Source of the DNA: Ctena decussata | Lineage: Eukaryota > Mollusca > Bivalvia > Lucinida > Lucinidae | Direction of reading: 5' to 3' | Assembly: GCA_963989385.1 (NCBI GenBank) | Contig: OZ022509.1 | Span: 76,902,667 to 76,966,666, forward strand | DNA length: 64,000 nucleotides | Shown: in pieces, positions 31,155 to 41,900 of the stretch | Layout of the letters: every line of letters starts with the position of its first letter | Position numbering within the stretch: the stretch's first letter is position 1 | Notes under the pieces: model-generated | Database searches by the model: none | Seen by the model: only the letters and a program-made list of their open reading frames with translations | Told to the model about the DNA's origin: nothing | Position numbers and translations under genes: made by a program

Positions 31155-31366
31155 AATGATAGACGAGAGAAAAAATGTCCAAACAACCCCCACCCGCACC
31201 TTCTGCAAGCTTAGTAGGCCCTTGCCCTACACTGGTCCAAATCAGTAGGACGCCCCGGCACTGGAAGTTACACACAGCACCATCGCACCACCCGAAATCA
31301 GTAGGACGCCTCGGTACTGGAAGTTACACGCAGCACTATCGCACCACCCAACCACCCCCCCCCCGT
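31155..31366 (-). mobile_element. SINE-1 copy with duplicated 5' head
   Basis: On the minus strand the head segment (GGTGGTGCGATGGTGCTG to GTCCTACTGATTT) is present twice in tandem, at 31348-31296 and 31295-31243, with about four differences. The 3' half, including the CAAT tail, is missing where the HINE-like end abuts. A C-run borders the head at about 31357. Confidence 0.75.
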
Positions 31367-31735
31367 CCTACAAAACTAAACAAGTCTTATTCAGTATAAC
31401 ATTTAAATAGTGCCCCCATGAAACACTGCCCCTATACACTTTTCATCATTGAATGATGTCCTTACCCACAGTACTTATTCGTAAACGTCGATAACTTTCC
31501 TCTGGACAGTATTCAACATTGAAAACTGCCCCGGGGAGAGTATTTAGTTTATATCAAGCGGTCTCCAAGAGAGATGGAGAAAAAAAAATATGATAGGGGA
31601 AAGAAAAATGTCCGACCAGTCCTTAACCGCACCTAATGCAAACACAGTAGGCCCTTGCCCTACCATATTATCCACTAAGCCTTTCCGATGTCAAGCCTAC
31701 TTTAAACAGGTATGCATGTCTTCATTAACTGACAG
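31367..31735 (-). mobile_element. Degraded SINE-1 fragment (about 31536-31672) in otherwise unassigned sequence
   Basis: GAGTATTTAGTTTATATCAAG, GGTCTCCAAGAGAGATGGAG and CAAACACAGTAGGCCCTTGC match the minus strand of SINE-1 from its 3' domain inward. The head and tail are eroded. 31367-31535 has nothing recognisable. Confidence 0.6.
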
Positions 31736-31880
31736 GTTAATCACCGACTTCTTGTGGGAGATTAAACACGTGGGATTTTATTTGTGGGACTTTGTCACGT
31801 GCCTGTCAGTTAATCACCGACTTATTGTGGGAGATTAAACACGTGGGATTTTATATGCGGGACTATGTCACGTGCTGAGT
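31736..31880 (+). repeat. ~72-bp tandem duplication carrying four CACGTG sites
   Basis: TAATCACCGACTT at 31738 recurs at 31810. Each copy contains AAACACGTGGGATTTTAT and GTCACGTGC, so four perfect CACGTG palindromes (bHLH/E-box type) lie within about 110 bp. A regulatory role is not shown. Confidence 0.8.
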
Positions 31881-32017
31881 TGTCGCCACATGGGTCAGTT
31901 ATATACTATCAGGTGTCTTTTGAGTAACATTCTTGGTGTGGCTCGGCATTTAAGGCTACCCAGCACCATTGACCGACCAAGTGCCAAATTTCGACTGATA
32001 CACACCTGGTTGGTTGT

Positions 32018-32260
32018 TTTGGGTTTAACGGCCCTTTGAGACAGTATTTCAGTCTATATCGGGCCGTCTCCCAAAGAGAGGGAGAAAGAAGAGAGAAATG
32101 ATAAAAGAGAGATGATAGACGAGAGAAAAAAAAGTTCATACAATCCCCACCCGCATCTAATACAAGCACAGTAGGCCCTTGACCTACTATCATTCAAATC
32201 AATAGGACGCCCAGGTACTGGAAGTTATATCCAGCACCATTACACCACCCAACCACCCCT
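32018..32260 (-). mobile_element. SINE-1 copy, minus strand
   Basis: GGGTTTAACGGCCCTTTGAG, TATATCGGGCCGTCTCCC, GATAGACGAGAGAAAAAA and GCACCATTACACCACCCAAC are read from tail side to head side. The CAAT tail is reduced to TGGTTGGTTG, and an internal duplication of GATRRAMGAGAGA is present. Confidence 0.8.
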
Positions 32261-32450
32261 AACACATCTAGTTAACTATGTATATACAAAGGCTGATACG
32301 AAACGAAAAAGAGCCGTTACGAACCGAAAAAAGGTCATAGTTACCAAACGACCTTATGACCAGGTCATTTGGTAACTATGACCCGTTTTCGTTTCGTAAT
32401 AGCTCTTTTTCGTTTGGTAACATCCTTGAAAACATAGTTAACTAGGTGTG
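32261..32450. repeat. ~190-bp foldback palindrome (MITE-like)
   Basis: The outer ends ACACATCTAGTTAACTATG and CATAGTTAACTAGGTGTG are inverse. Inward, GAAACGAAAAAGAG pairs with CTCTTTTTCGTTTG, and GGTCATAGTTACCAAA with TTTGGTAACTATGACC. The centre is near 32358 with a loop of only a few bases. Almost the whole unit is stem, with a few mismatches. Confidence 0.85.
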
Positions 32451-32707
32451 TAATAACACCGTTGGAAAGAATGTCATCGCTGTTTTACTTCCTATCGGAC
32501 CACCAAAACTCCAAAGCAAATAATGATTTGCGATTTTATGTCCTTTTCAACAATATTTCAGGACGATGGGATGGTAATAATGACAGGCTGTGTGCATTAA
32601 TGATATAAATAATTGTGTTGAGTAAAAAAACAACAGTTTTGCTCGTAGTTTTCGGTTTGCATTTTATCCGCACAATAAACCATACCTAACAACATTTTGT
32701 TTTGCAG

Positions 32708-32828
32708 ACAAAATGCTGAACAAAAACTAACACGGGACCCAGAATTAATAGTGCCTTATTATGATAGTATTGCAAAAACGGAAGCTCACAGACTTTTCAA
32801 GCTCTACATTCGTCAGTATTACAAGTAA
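32708..32828 (+). CDS. Possible terminal coding exon, unknown protein
   Basis: A pyrimidine-rich acceptor (ACATTTTGTTTTGCAG) ends at 32707. It is followed, in phase 1, by 39 codons and TAA at 32826-32828: EQKLTRDPELIVPYYDSIAK and AHRLFKLYIRQYYK are parts of it. Composition is protein-like (charged/aromatic helix pattern) and unlike the repeats around it. No upstream exon or polyadenylation signal was identified, and I do not recognise the family. It could be chance. Confidence 0.3.
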
Positions 32829-33720
32829 TGCCATCACGCAGGACAAACGCGGGTAAATATAAAGATTTGCATATACGTAAGAGCTCCCGCAGACGTCATA
32901 AAATCATTAAATACGTCGCGTGGGTAAGGGTCGGTAGATGACGTCACAAACGCGTAAATAAGACGTCAGACTTTTAAAAATTGTAGTCACAGGAAACATA
33001 CATATATAATATAGTAAAATTTCATCAATTTCTGAGACAGAGCCGATTTTGACCCTTCGTTTGTTGAGAAAATAATTTAAAAATCGGGATATTTCATGCA
33101 ATAGCCCATGCATATCGACGTTTGTCGAGTAAATCTTAGACCATTTACTTTGCGCATTTTGGCTGAATCAATTTTTGCGTGCTGAAGGTGTGCCGGAACC
33201 CATCGAAAACTCGTGGAAATTTTATTTGATTTGCGGTTGGCTAGAAGTTTAACATATCATGCACACGGTAAACACATATGGTTATTTGTACTATGGACCT
33301 CTAGTTGTGATTGCTGCATAACCGAGAACTCACTAAGGCAAGGGTCGAAAATTGGTAGTTAAGCATTCGATCTATATAAACAATAAGAAAATTGACAGCT
33401 ATCAAACAGATCTTGATTTCACCTCCTCCATGAATACATGCAGCTTATTCTGCAAAACCGTTTCTCAGACTTCCTGATGAGTAATGCATCGGTGTTTCGG
33501 AAATTAATAGCATTTTAATGAAAACATTTGCAGTCTACAATCTTCCAAATCATAGTATATAAGCATTTTTATATATCTATGTGGTGTCTTTTCTGATCCC
33601 TGTTGATGGCAGAATACTTTATATGCTGATCTCATGAAATCTTCAACTCGCGTTTTGAAATTTTATTGACCTCTTTATTATTTTGTTAAAGAACGCCTGA
33701 TTTCGACAGTATTTATTTTA
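32829..33720 (+). other. No recognisable gene
   Basis: AT-rich unique sequence. A TGACGTCA site lies at about 32939 and ACGTCAT-type cores near 32892. Short ORFs have no motif. It ends at the eroded 3' terminus of the large minus-strand array. Confidence 0.4.
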
Positions 33721-34021
33721 GGCTCAGAGTGAGCTGTTGTGATAACCAAGTGTCCGTCGTCCGTCGTCAACAATTTGCTTTAAATGACATCTTCTCTAAA
33801 ACCGCTTGGCCTAGGGCTTTGATATTTGGTATAAAGCATTGTCTAGTAGTCCTCTACCAAGGTTGTTCAAATGGTGGCCCCATGATCCAAAATGGCCCTG
33901 GGGCAGGGGATCTTGGGTTCGAAACTAAAAAGTACTTAAAAATCTTCTCCAGAACTGCTTGGCTCAGATGCTTCAAATTTAGTATGTTACATTGCCTAGT
34001 GGTCCTCTACCAAGTTGTACC

Positions 34022-34252
34022 AAGGGTGGTTCGATGGTGCTGGATATAACTTCAAGTGCTTGGGCGTCCTACTGCTTTAGATAAAAGTAGGACAAGGACC
34101 TACTGTGTTTGCAGTAGGTGCGGGTTGTTTAGACATTTTTCTCTCGCCTATCATTTCTTTCTTCTTTCTCCCACTCTTTGGGAGACGGCCCGATATAGAC
34201 TGAAATACTGTCTCAAAGGGCTGTAAAAACCCAAAACAATCAATCAATCAAA
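34022..34252 (+). mobile_element. SINE-1 copy
   Basis: GGTGGTTCGATGGTGCTGG at the head, then GCAGTAGGTGCGGG, TTGGGAGACGGCCCGATATA, GACTGAAATACTGTCTCAAA and a CAATCAATCAA tail. It is slightly diverged, with deletions in the middle. It is inserted in the 157-bp array. Confidence 0.85.
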
Positions 34253-34505
34253 TGGTGGCCCCAGGGTACAAAATGGCCCTGGGGCAGGGGGACTTGGGTT
34301 TGATACTGAAATATACTTAAAAATCTTCTCCAGAACTGCTTGGCTCAGATGCTTGGAATTTGATATGTAACATTGCTTAGTGGTCCTCTACTAAGTTTGT
34401 TCAAATGGTGGCCCCAGGGTCCAAAAGGGCCCTGTGGCAGGGGGTCCTGTGTTCGAAACTGAAAAAAAAATATTCTTCTCCAGAACTGCTTGCTCAGATG
34501 CTTGA

Positions 34506-34743
34506 AGGGGGTGGTCGGGTGGTGCGATGGTGCCGTGTGTAACTTCCAGTACCGGGGCGTCCTACTGATTTGGGACATTGTAGGACAAGGGCCTACTGTG
34601 TTTGCAGTAGGTGCGGGTGGGGTTGTTTGGACATTTTTTCTCTCGTCTAACATTCCTCCTCGGTCTCCCTCTCTGGGAGACGGCCCGATATAGACTGAAA
34701 TACTGTCTCAAAGGGCCGTTAAACCCAAAACAATCAATCAATC
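34506..34743 (+). mobile_element. SINE-1 copy with ~12-bp target duplication
   Basis: CAGATGCTTGAA just before the GGGGGTGGTCGGG head recurs directly after the CAATCAAT tail. The body is close to the 30015 copy (GTGGTGCGATGGTGCCG, GATATAGACTGAAATACTGT). Confidence 0.9.
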
Positions 34744-34854
34744 AGATGCTTGAAATTTGGTATGTAGCATTGCCTAGTGGTCCTCTACCAAGTATTTTCA
34801 AATGGTGGCCTCAGGGTCCAAACTCCGGGACAGGGGGTCTTGGGTTCGAAACTG

Positions 34855-36476
34855 AACAAGTGGCCCAAATGGGCCTGATATCGCTCACCTGCCTATTATG
34901 CAACGGGACCGTTCTGATACAAAATTGGTCCAATTCCACTGAGATTTTCACATTTTGCTACTTTTGAGTAACTGAGGCCAACTTGCCTGGTCTTTATATA
35001 TTTACTTTTGAAACACCTCAATGCAAGAATCATTTTGCCTCAAGTTTCATCAAAATCCATTAAAAAGTTACTGAGATATTGTCAGTTTCATATTTTGTGC
35101 TATTTTTAGTAACGGCAGATGGCGGCCATCTTGGAATGTCAAAATGCCAAAAATCCAAAAGCTTTCATACAAGGACCATTTTGACACAAAATTGGTCCAG
35201 TTCCATTGTAATTTTCTAATTTTCATATTTTGATATTTTAAGTTACAGAGGGCTATATTTGTTAATTTTTGGAAACATCTCAATGCAAGAATCATTTTGA
35301 CACGAATTTCGTCAAAATCCATTCAACGATTACTGAGATATTGTCATTTTCATGTTTTGTGCTATTTTTAGTAGCGACAGGTGGTGGCCATCTTGGAATG
35401 CCAAATTGCAATTAATCGAAACGGCTTAATGCAACGAACATTCTGACACATAATTGGTACAATTCCAGTCAAGGGTTTTTAAGTAATTGTCATTTTTATG
35501 TTGTGCTATTTTAAGAAACGGCAGATGGAGGCGATCTTGGAATGCCAAATCAAAACTGCTTCATGCAAGGAACATTCTGACACAAAATAGGTCCATTTCA
35601 TTCAAAGGTTCTTGAGTAATTGTCATTTTTATGTTTGTGCTATTTTTAGTAACGGCCCCCACGGTGGCCATCTTGGATAGTCAACTGGCACAAAATTGAA
35701 ATAACTCCATTGAAAGACCGTTTCTGACCAAATCTGACCAGCATTGATTGCTGACATTTGAGCAAAATCGGTCTTGTAAACGCCAAGTAGGTCACAGTGA
35801 CCTTATTCCGCTATAGATTTTTTTATTTTTACAATTTTTAATTCCAAGGTCCCATTAATGTTCCACGCAAACTTTCAACCAAATACACCAAATGGTTCTG
35901 GAGAAAAAGTTGATTTTGTTTTTTAATTAATTTTTAGTAACGGCGGCCATCTTGGATTCTTGACCTGACCCAATTTTACAATTTTGAAACCCTGCAGTCT
36001 GGTCATGTTCCATGTGAAATCTGAGACCCATGAGTTCAGTGGTTTTAGAGAAGTTGTTTGAATAAGTCGTTTTTGTGACATTGGCATTTGAGCAAAATTA
36101 CACTCGTAAACAGAAAGTAGGTCACTGTGACAAAACTCCGCTACAGATTATTTTCATTTTTACAATTTTGAATGACAAAGTTTCACTGATGTTCCATGCT
36201 AAAATTCAGACAAATATACCCAGTGGTTCTGGAGGAGAAGTTGATTTTGTTGTTTTTGCTATTTTTAGTAATGGCGGCCATCTTAGATTTTCAACCTGAC
36301 CCAATTTTACAATTCTGAGACCCTGGAGTCAGGTTATGCTCCATGTGAAATTTGAGAACCATGGGACCAGTAGTTTTAAAGAAGAAGGTGTTTGAAATTT
36401 TGTTTTAGGTGTTGACGGACGACAGACGACGCACGCCGGACGCATTAGTATGACAATAGCTCACTATGGCCCTTTG
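34855..36476 (+). mobile_element. HINE-like element, 'gcggccatcttgga' family, 3' tip lost
   Basis: The 5' end is AACAAGTGGCCCAAATGGGCC then GCTCACCTG. The core repeats CTATTTTTAGTAACGGC followed by GGCCATCTTGGA. The 3' region has GACGGACGACAGACGACG and TGACAATAGCTCACTATGGC, but the sequence stops at CCCTTTG and jumps back to array sequence. The final hairpin arm and GGTGAGCTA seen in its sister at 39801-41900 are missing. Confidence 0.75.
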
Positions 36477-36728
36477 TGGTCCTCTACCAAGTTTGTTCAA
36501 ATGATTGCCCGAGGGTCCAAAATTGCCCTGGGGCAAGGGGTCCTTGGTTCGAAATTAAAAATTACTTAAAAATCTTCGTCTCCAGAACTGCTTGGCTCAT
36601 ATGCATGAAGTGTGGTATGTAGCATTGTCTAGTGGTGCTCTTTCAAGTTTGTTCAACTGATGGCCTCATGGCCCTGGGGCAGGGGGTATTGGATAGGAAA
36701 CTGAAAAATACTTATACATCTTCTTCTC

Positions 36729-36968
36729 CAGAACTGGGGGGCTGGTCGGGTGGTGCGATGGTGCTGTGTGTTACTTCCAGTGCCGGGGCGTCCTACTGAT
36801 TTGGAACGGTGTAGGACAAGGGCCTACTGTGCTTGCAGTAGGTGCAGGTTGGGGTTGTTTGGACAGTTTTCCCTCATCTGTAATTTCTCCTCTTTCTCCC
36901 TCTCTGGAAGACTGCCCGATATGGACTGAAATACTGTCTCAAAGGGCCGTTAAACCCAAAAAAATCAA
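36729..36968 (+). mobile_element. SINE-1 copy (first copy of the 705-bp duplication)
   Basis: The GGCTGGTCGGGTGGTGCGAT head, GGAAGACTGCCCGATATGGA and a short AAAATCAATC tail followed by AGAACTGCTTGG. AGAACTG also precedes the head, consistent with a short target duplication. The copy at 37440 shares its private changes (ATATGGACTG, GGAAGACTG). Confidence 0.85.
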
Positions 36969-37439
36969 TCTCAAGAACTGCTTGGCTCAGATGCTTGAAA
37001 TTTGGTATGTAGCATTTTCTAATGTGCTCTACCATGTTTGCTCAAATGGTGGCCCCAGGGTCAATAATGGCTCTGGAGCAGGGGGTCTTGGGTTCGAAAC
37101 TGAAAAAAAAAAACTTAAAAATCTTCTTCTCCAGAGCTGCTTGGCTCAGATGCTTGAAATTTGGTATGTAATATTGCCTTGTGGTCCTCTACCAAGTTTG
37201 TTCAAATGATTGCCCGAGGGTCCAAAATTGCCCTGGGGCAAGGGGTCCTTGGTTCGAAATTAAAAATTACTTAAAAATCTTCGTCTCCAGAACTGCTTGG
37301 CTCATATGCATGAAGTATGGTATGTAGCATTGTCTAGTGGTGCTCTTTCAAGTTTGTTCAACTGATGGCCTCATGGCCCTGGGGCAGGGGGTATTGGATA
37401 CGAAACTGAAAAATACTTATACATCTTCTTCTCCAGAAC

Positions 37440-37675
37440 TGGGGGGCTGGTCGGGTGGTGCGATGGTGCTGTGTGTTACTTCCAGTGCCGGGGCGTCCTA
37501 CTGATTTGGAACGGTGTAGGACAAGGGCCTACTGTGCTTGCAGTAGGTGCAGGTGGGGGTTGTTTGGACAGTTTTCTCTCATCTGTAATTTCTCCCCTTT
37601 CTCCCTCTCTGGAAGACTGCCCGATATGGACTGAAATACTGTCTCAAAGGGCCGTTAAACCCAAAACAATCAATC
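37440..37675 (+). mobile_element. SINE-1 copy (second copy of the 705-bp duplication)
   Basis: Carries the same private variants as the 36729 copy (GGAAGACTGCCCGATATGGA), so it arose by duplication of DNA and not by a separate retrotransposition event. Confidence 0.85.
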
Positions 37676-37820
37676 TCAAGAACTGCTTGGCTCAGATGCT
37701 TGAAATTTGGTATGTAGCATTTTCTAATGTGCTCTACCATGTTTGCTCAAATGGTGGCCCCAGGGTCAATAATGGCTCTGGAGCAGGGGGTCTTGGGTTC
37801 GAAACTGAAAAAAACTTAAA

Positions 37821-38044
37821 AATCTTCTTCTCCAGAACTACTTTGCTCAGATGCTTGAGATTTGGCATGTTACATTGCCTAGTGGTAGAGAAAACATCTT
37901 CTTCTCCAGAACTACTTTGCTAAAATGCTTGAAATTTGGCATGTTACATTGCCTAGTGGTAGAGAAAACATCTTCTTCTCCAGAACTACTTTGCTAAAAT
38001 GCTTGAAATTTGGCATGTTACATTGCCTAGTGGTCCTCTACCAA
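37821..38044 (+). repeat. ~75-bp triplication
   Basis: ATCTTCTTCTCCAGAACTAC occurs at 37821, 37896 and 37970. Each is followed by TTTGCT...ATGCTTGARATTTGGC and TGTTACATTGCCTAGTGGT. It is a recent half-unit expansion inside the 157-bp array. Confidence 0.85.
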
Positions 38045-38122
38045 GTTTGTTCAAATGGTGGTCCCAGGGTCCAAAATGGCCCTGGGGCAGAGGGTTTGGG
38101 TTTGTTACTAATAAAAAAACTT

Positions 38123-39503
38123 AACTAGAAATGTTTTTCAGAGAAAACTGATGTCCCCCCACCAGCCCATTTCCCATCCCCTCTAATGAATAAAAAGCCT
38201 GAACAAGTAAAATATCTAGACAAGTTTGGAGAAAATCCATCCCCTGGTTCTTAAGATATCCTACATAGATGACTATAACGTTGAAAATGAGGTCAAGGTC
38301 ACCAAAATCAAATCACCTCTTAAACTTGTCCAAATGATGTATCCATGCAAGTTTGGTGAAATTCCATCCATTGGTTCAGGAGATATAGTGGGTACAAGAA
38401 AATGTTATGTAACTCCTCAGGTGACCTTGAATATGAGATCAAGGTCACCAAAATCTAATCAGCTCTTAAACTTGTCCCAATGATGTATACATGCAAGTTT
38501 GGTAAAATTCCATCCATTGGTTCAGGAGATTTTAGTGAGTACAGTACAGACATTGTCATCTAAGTCCTCCAGTCCTTGCAAATGAGGCCAAGGTCACCAA
38601 AATCTGACCAGCTCTTAAATTTGTCGCAATAATGTATCCCTGAAATTTTGGAGAAATTTCATTCATTGGTTCACGAGATATAGTGGTTACAAGAAAGTGT
38701 CATCTAAGTCCTCCAATGACCTTGAAAATAAGGTCAAGGTCACCAAAATCTAAAAACCTGTTAAACTTGCCCCAATGATGTATCCATGCAAATTTGGTGA
38801 AATTCCATCCATTGGTTCAAGAGATATCACTGGTACAAGAAATTTTCATCCAAGTCCTCCAGTGACCTTGAAAATGAGGTCAAGGTCACCAAAATCTAAT
38901 CACCTCTTAAACTTCTCCCAATTATGTATCCATGCAAGTTTGGTGAAATTCCATCCATTGGTTCAGGAGATATAGTGGGTACAAGAAATTGTCATCTATA
39001 TCCTCCAGTGACCTTGAAAATTAGGTCAAGGTCACCAAAATCTTATCACCTCTTAAAGTTGTCCCAATTATATATCCATGCCAGTTTGGTGAAATTCCAT
39101 TCATTGGTTCAGGAGATATAGTGGGTACAAGAAATTGTCATCTATGTCCTCCAGTGACCTTGAAAATGAGGTCAAGGTCACCAAAATCTAATCAGCTCTT
39201 AAACTTGTCCCAATAATGTATCCATGCAAGTTTGGTGAAATTCCATCTATGGGTTCAGGAGATATAGTGGGTACAAGAAATTGTCATCTATGTCCTCCAG
39301 TGACCTTGAAAATGAGGTCAAGGTCACCAAAATCTAATCAGCTCTTAAACTTGTCCCAATAATGTATCCATGCAAGTTTGGTGAAATTCCATCCATTGGT
39401 TCAAGAGATATCGCGCATACAAGAAATCTGTCACAGGGACGCCGACGCCCGGGATCCGCACTGAAAACAATATGTCCCCCCTCACCTTTGGTGGGGGGAT
39501 AAA
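38123..39503 (+). mobile_element. HINE-like element, TGTCCCCCC family, ~146-bp core, complete ends
   Basis: The 5' end has AACTAGAAATG, hairpin TTTTC-AGA-GAAAA and TGATGTCCCCCCACC. The 3' end has GACGCCGACGCCCGGGATCC and hairpin TATGTCCCCCCTCACC...GGTGGGGGGATA. Core units (AGGTCAAGGTCACCAAAATC) are spaced 145-149 bp: 38290, 38436, 38585, 38730, 38877 and on. It has the same family and 3' end as 30359-31154. Confidence 0.8.
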
Positions 39504-39800
39504 AAATCTTCTACTCCAGAACTGCTTGGCTAAGATGCTTGAAATTTGGTACGTAGCATTGCCTAGTGGTCCTCTACCAAGTTTGTTCAAATGGTGGCCC
39601 CAGGGTCCAAAATGGTCCTGGGGCAGGAGTCTTGGGTTTGTTACTAAAAAAAACTTAAAAATCTGCTACTGCAGAACTGCTTGGCTAGGATGCTTGAAAT
39701 TTGGTACGTAGCATTGCTAGTGGTCCTCTACCAAGTTTGTTCAAATGGTGGCCCCAGGATCCAAAATGGCCCTGGGGCAGGGGGTCTTGAGTTCGAAACT

Positions 39801-41900
39801 AACAAGAGGCCCAAATGGGCCTGATATCGCTCACCTGGCTTTTGTATCCGAATGGTCCCCATTCTGATACAAAATTGGTCCAATTCCAGAGATTTTCTCA
39901 ATTTCACATTTTGCTACTTTTAGTAACAGAGGCCAACTTGTCTGGTCTTTATATATTTACTTTTGAAACACCTCAAGGCAAGAATCATTTTGCCACAAAT
40001 TTCATCAAAATCCATTCAGGGGTTACTGAGTTATTGTCAGTTTCATGTTTTGTGCTATTTTTAGTAACGACAGATGGCAGCCATCTTAGAATGCCAAAAT
40101 GAAAAAAATTGAAAAGTTTTCATGCAAGGACCATTTTGACACAAATTGGTCCAGTTCCATTGTAATTTTCTTATTTTCAAATTTTGCTATTTTAAGTAAC
40201 AGAGGCCAACTTGACAGGTCAATATTTGTTAATTTGTGAAACACATCAAAGCAAGAATCATTTTGCCACAAATTTCGTCTCAATCGCTTCAACGGTTAAT
40301 GAGATGTTGTCATTTTCATGTTTTGTGCTATTTTTAGTAACGGCAGATGGCGGCCATCTTGGAATGCCAAAATGCAGAAAATCGAAAAAGCTTATTGAAA
40401 TAATCATTCTGACAGAAAATTAGTCCAATTCCACTGAGTTTTCTTATTTTCACATTTTTCTATTTTTAGTAACAGAGGTTATTATGACTTTATGTTTAGT
40501 TACTTTTGAAACGTCTCAATGCAAAAATCATTTTGACACAAATTTCGTCAAAATCTATTCAGCGGTTACTGAGATATTGTCATTTTCATGTTTTGTGCTA
40601 TTTTTAGTAGCGGCAGGTGGTGGCCATCTTGGAATGCCAAATTGCAATTAATCGAAATGGCTTCATGTAAGGAACATTCTGACACAAAATTGGTCCAATT
40701 CCATTCAAGGGTTCTTGAGTAATTGTCATTTTATATTTGTGCTATTTTTAGTAACGGCAGATGTCGGCCATCTTGGAAGCCAAATTGCAATTAATCGAAA
40801 CGGCTTCATGCAAGGAACATTCTGATACAAAATTGGTCGAATTCCATTCAAGGGTTCTTGAGTATTTGTCATTTTTATAATTGTGCTATTTTTAGTAACG
40901 GCAGATGTCGGCCATCTTGGAAAGCCAAATTGTAATTAATCGAAACGGCTTCATGCAAGGAACATTCTGACAAAAAATTGGTCGAATTCCATTCAAGGGT
41001 TCTTGAGTAATTGTCATTTTCATGTTTGTGCTATTTTTAGTAATGGCCCCCATGGTGGCCATCTTGGATAGTCAACTGGCACAAAATTGAAATAATTCCT
41101 TTTAAGGACCATTGCTGACCAAATCTGACCACAATCGATTGCGTTTTCTTGAGATACTGACATTTGAGCAAAATCGGTCTTGTAAACGCTAAGTAGGTCA
41201 CTGTGACCTAATTCCGCTATAGATTTTTTTCATTTTTACAATTTTAAATCCCAAGGTCCCATTTATGTTCCACGCAAACTTTCGGCCAAATATACCAAAT
41301 GGTTCTGGAGAAGAAGTTGATTTTGTTGTTTTTGCTATTTTTAGTAACGGTGGCCATCTTGGATTCTTGACCTGACCCAATTTTACAATTTTGAAACCCT
41401 GCAGTCTGGTCATGCTCCATGTGAAATTTGAAACCCCTGGGTGCAGTGGTTTTAGAGAAGAAGTTGTTTGAAGTCGTTTGAATATGTCGTTTTTTGACAT
41501 TGGCATTTGAGCAAAATTACACTCGTAAACAGAAAGTAGGTCCGCTACAGATTTTTTTCATTTTTACAATTTTGAATACCAAGGTTTCATTGATGTTCCA
41601 TGCCAAAATTCAGACAAATATACCCAGTGGTTCTGGAGAAGAAGTTTATTTTGTTGTTTTTGCTATTTTTAGTAACGGCGGCCATCTTGGATTTTCAACC
41701 TGACTCAATTTTACAATTCTGAGACCCTGGAGTCAGGTTATGCTCGATGTGAAATTTGAGAACCATGGGACCAGTAGTTTTACAGAAGAAGGTGTTTGAA
41801 TATTTGTTTTTAGGTGTTGACGGACACATTCCGTGACGACGCACGCCGGACGCATTGGTATGACAATAGCTCACTATGGCCCTTCGGGCCAGGTGAGCTA
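39801..41900 (+). mobile_element. HINE-like element, 'gcggccatcttgga' family, complete ends
   Basis: The 5' end is AACAAGAGGCCCAAATGGGCC then GCTCACCTG. The 3' end has the hairpin GGCCC-TTC-GGGCC and AGGTGAGCTAAAA. Core repeats contain GTGCTATTTTTAGTAACGGC and GGCCATCTTGGA. It is a sister of 34855-36476 and is inserted in the 157-bp array. Confidence 0.8.

Larger units (their letters stand above)
36477..37886 (+). repeat. 705-bp tandem segmental duplication including a SINE
   Basis: TGGTCCTCTACCAAGTTTGT with ATGATTGCCCGAGGGTCC at 36477 recurs at 37182, and similarity continues through a whole SINE-1 copy and the next array unit. The two copies differ mainly in homopolymer lengths and a few substitutions. 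Confidence 0.85.

Noticed and set aside
36766..37923. 147- and 150-codon ORFs as a paralogous gene pair
   Set aside because: They are translations of SINE-1 plus array units, duplicated in the 705-bp block.
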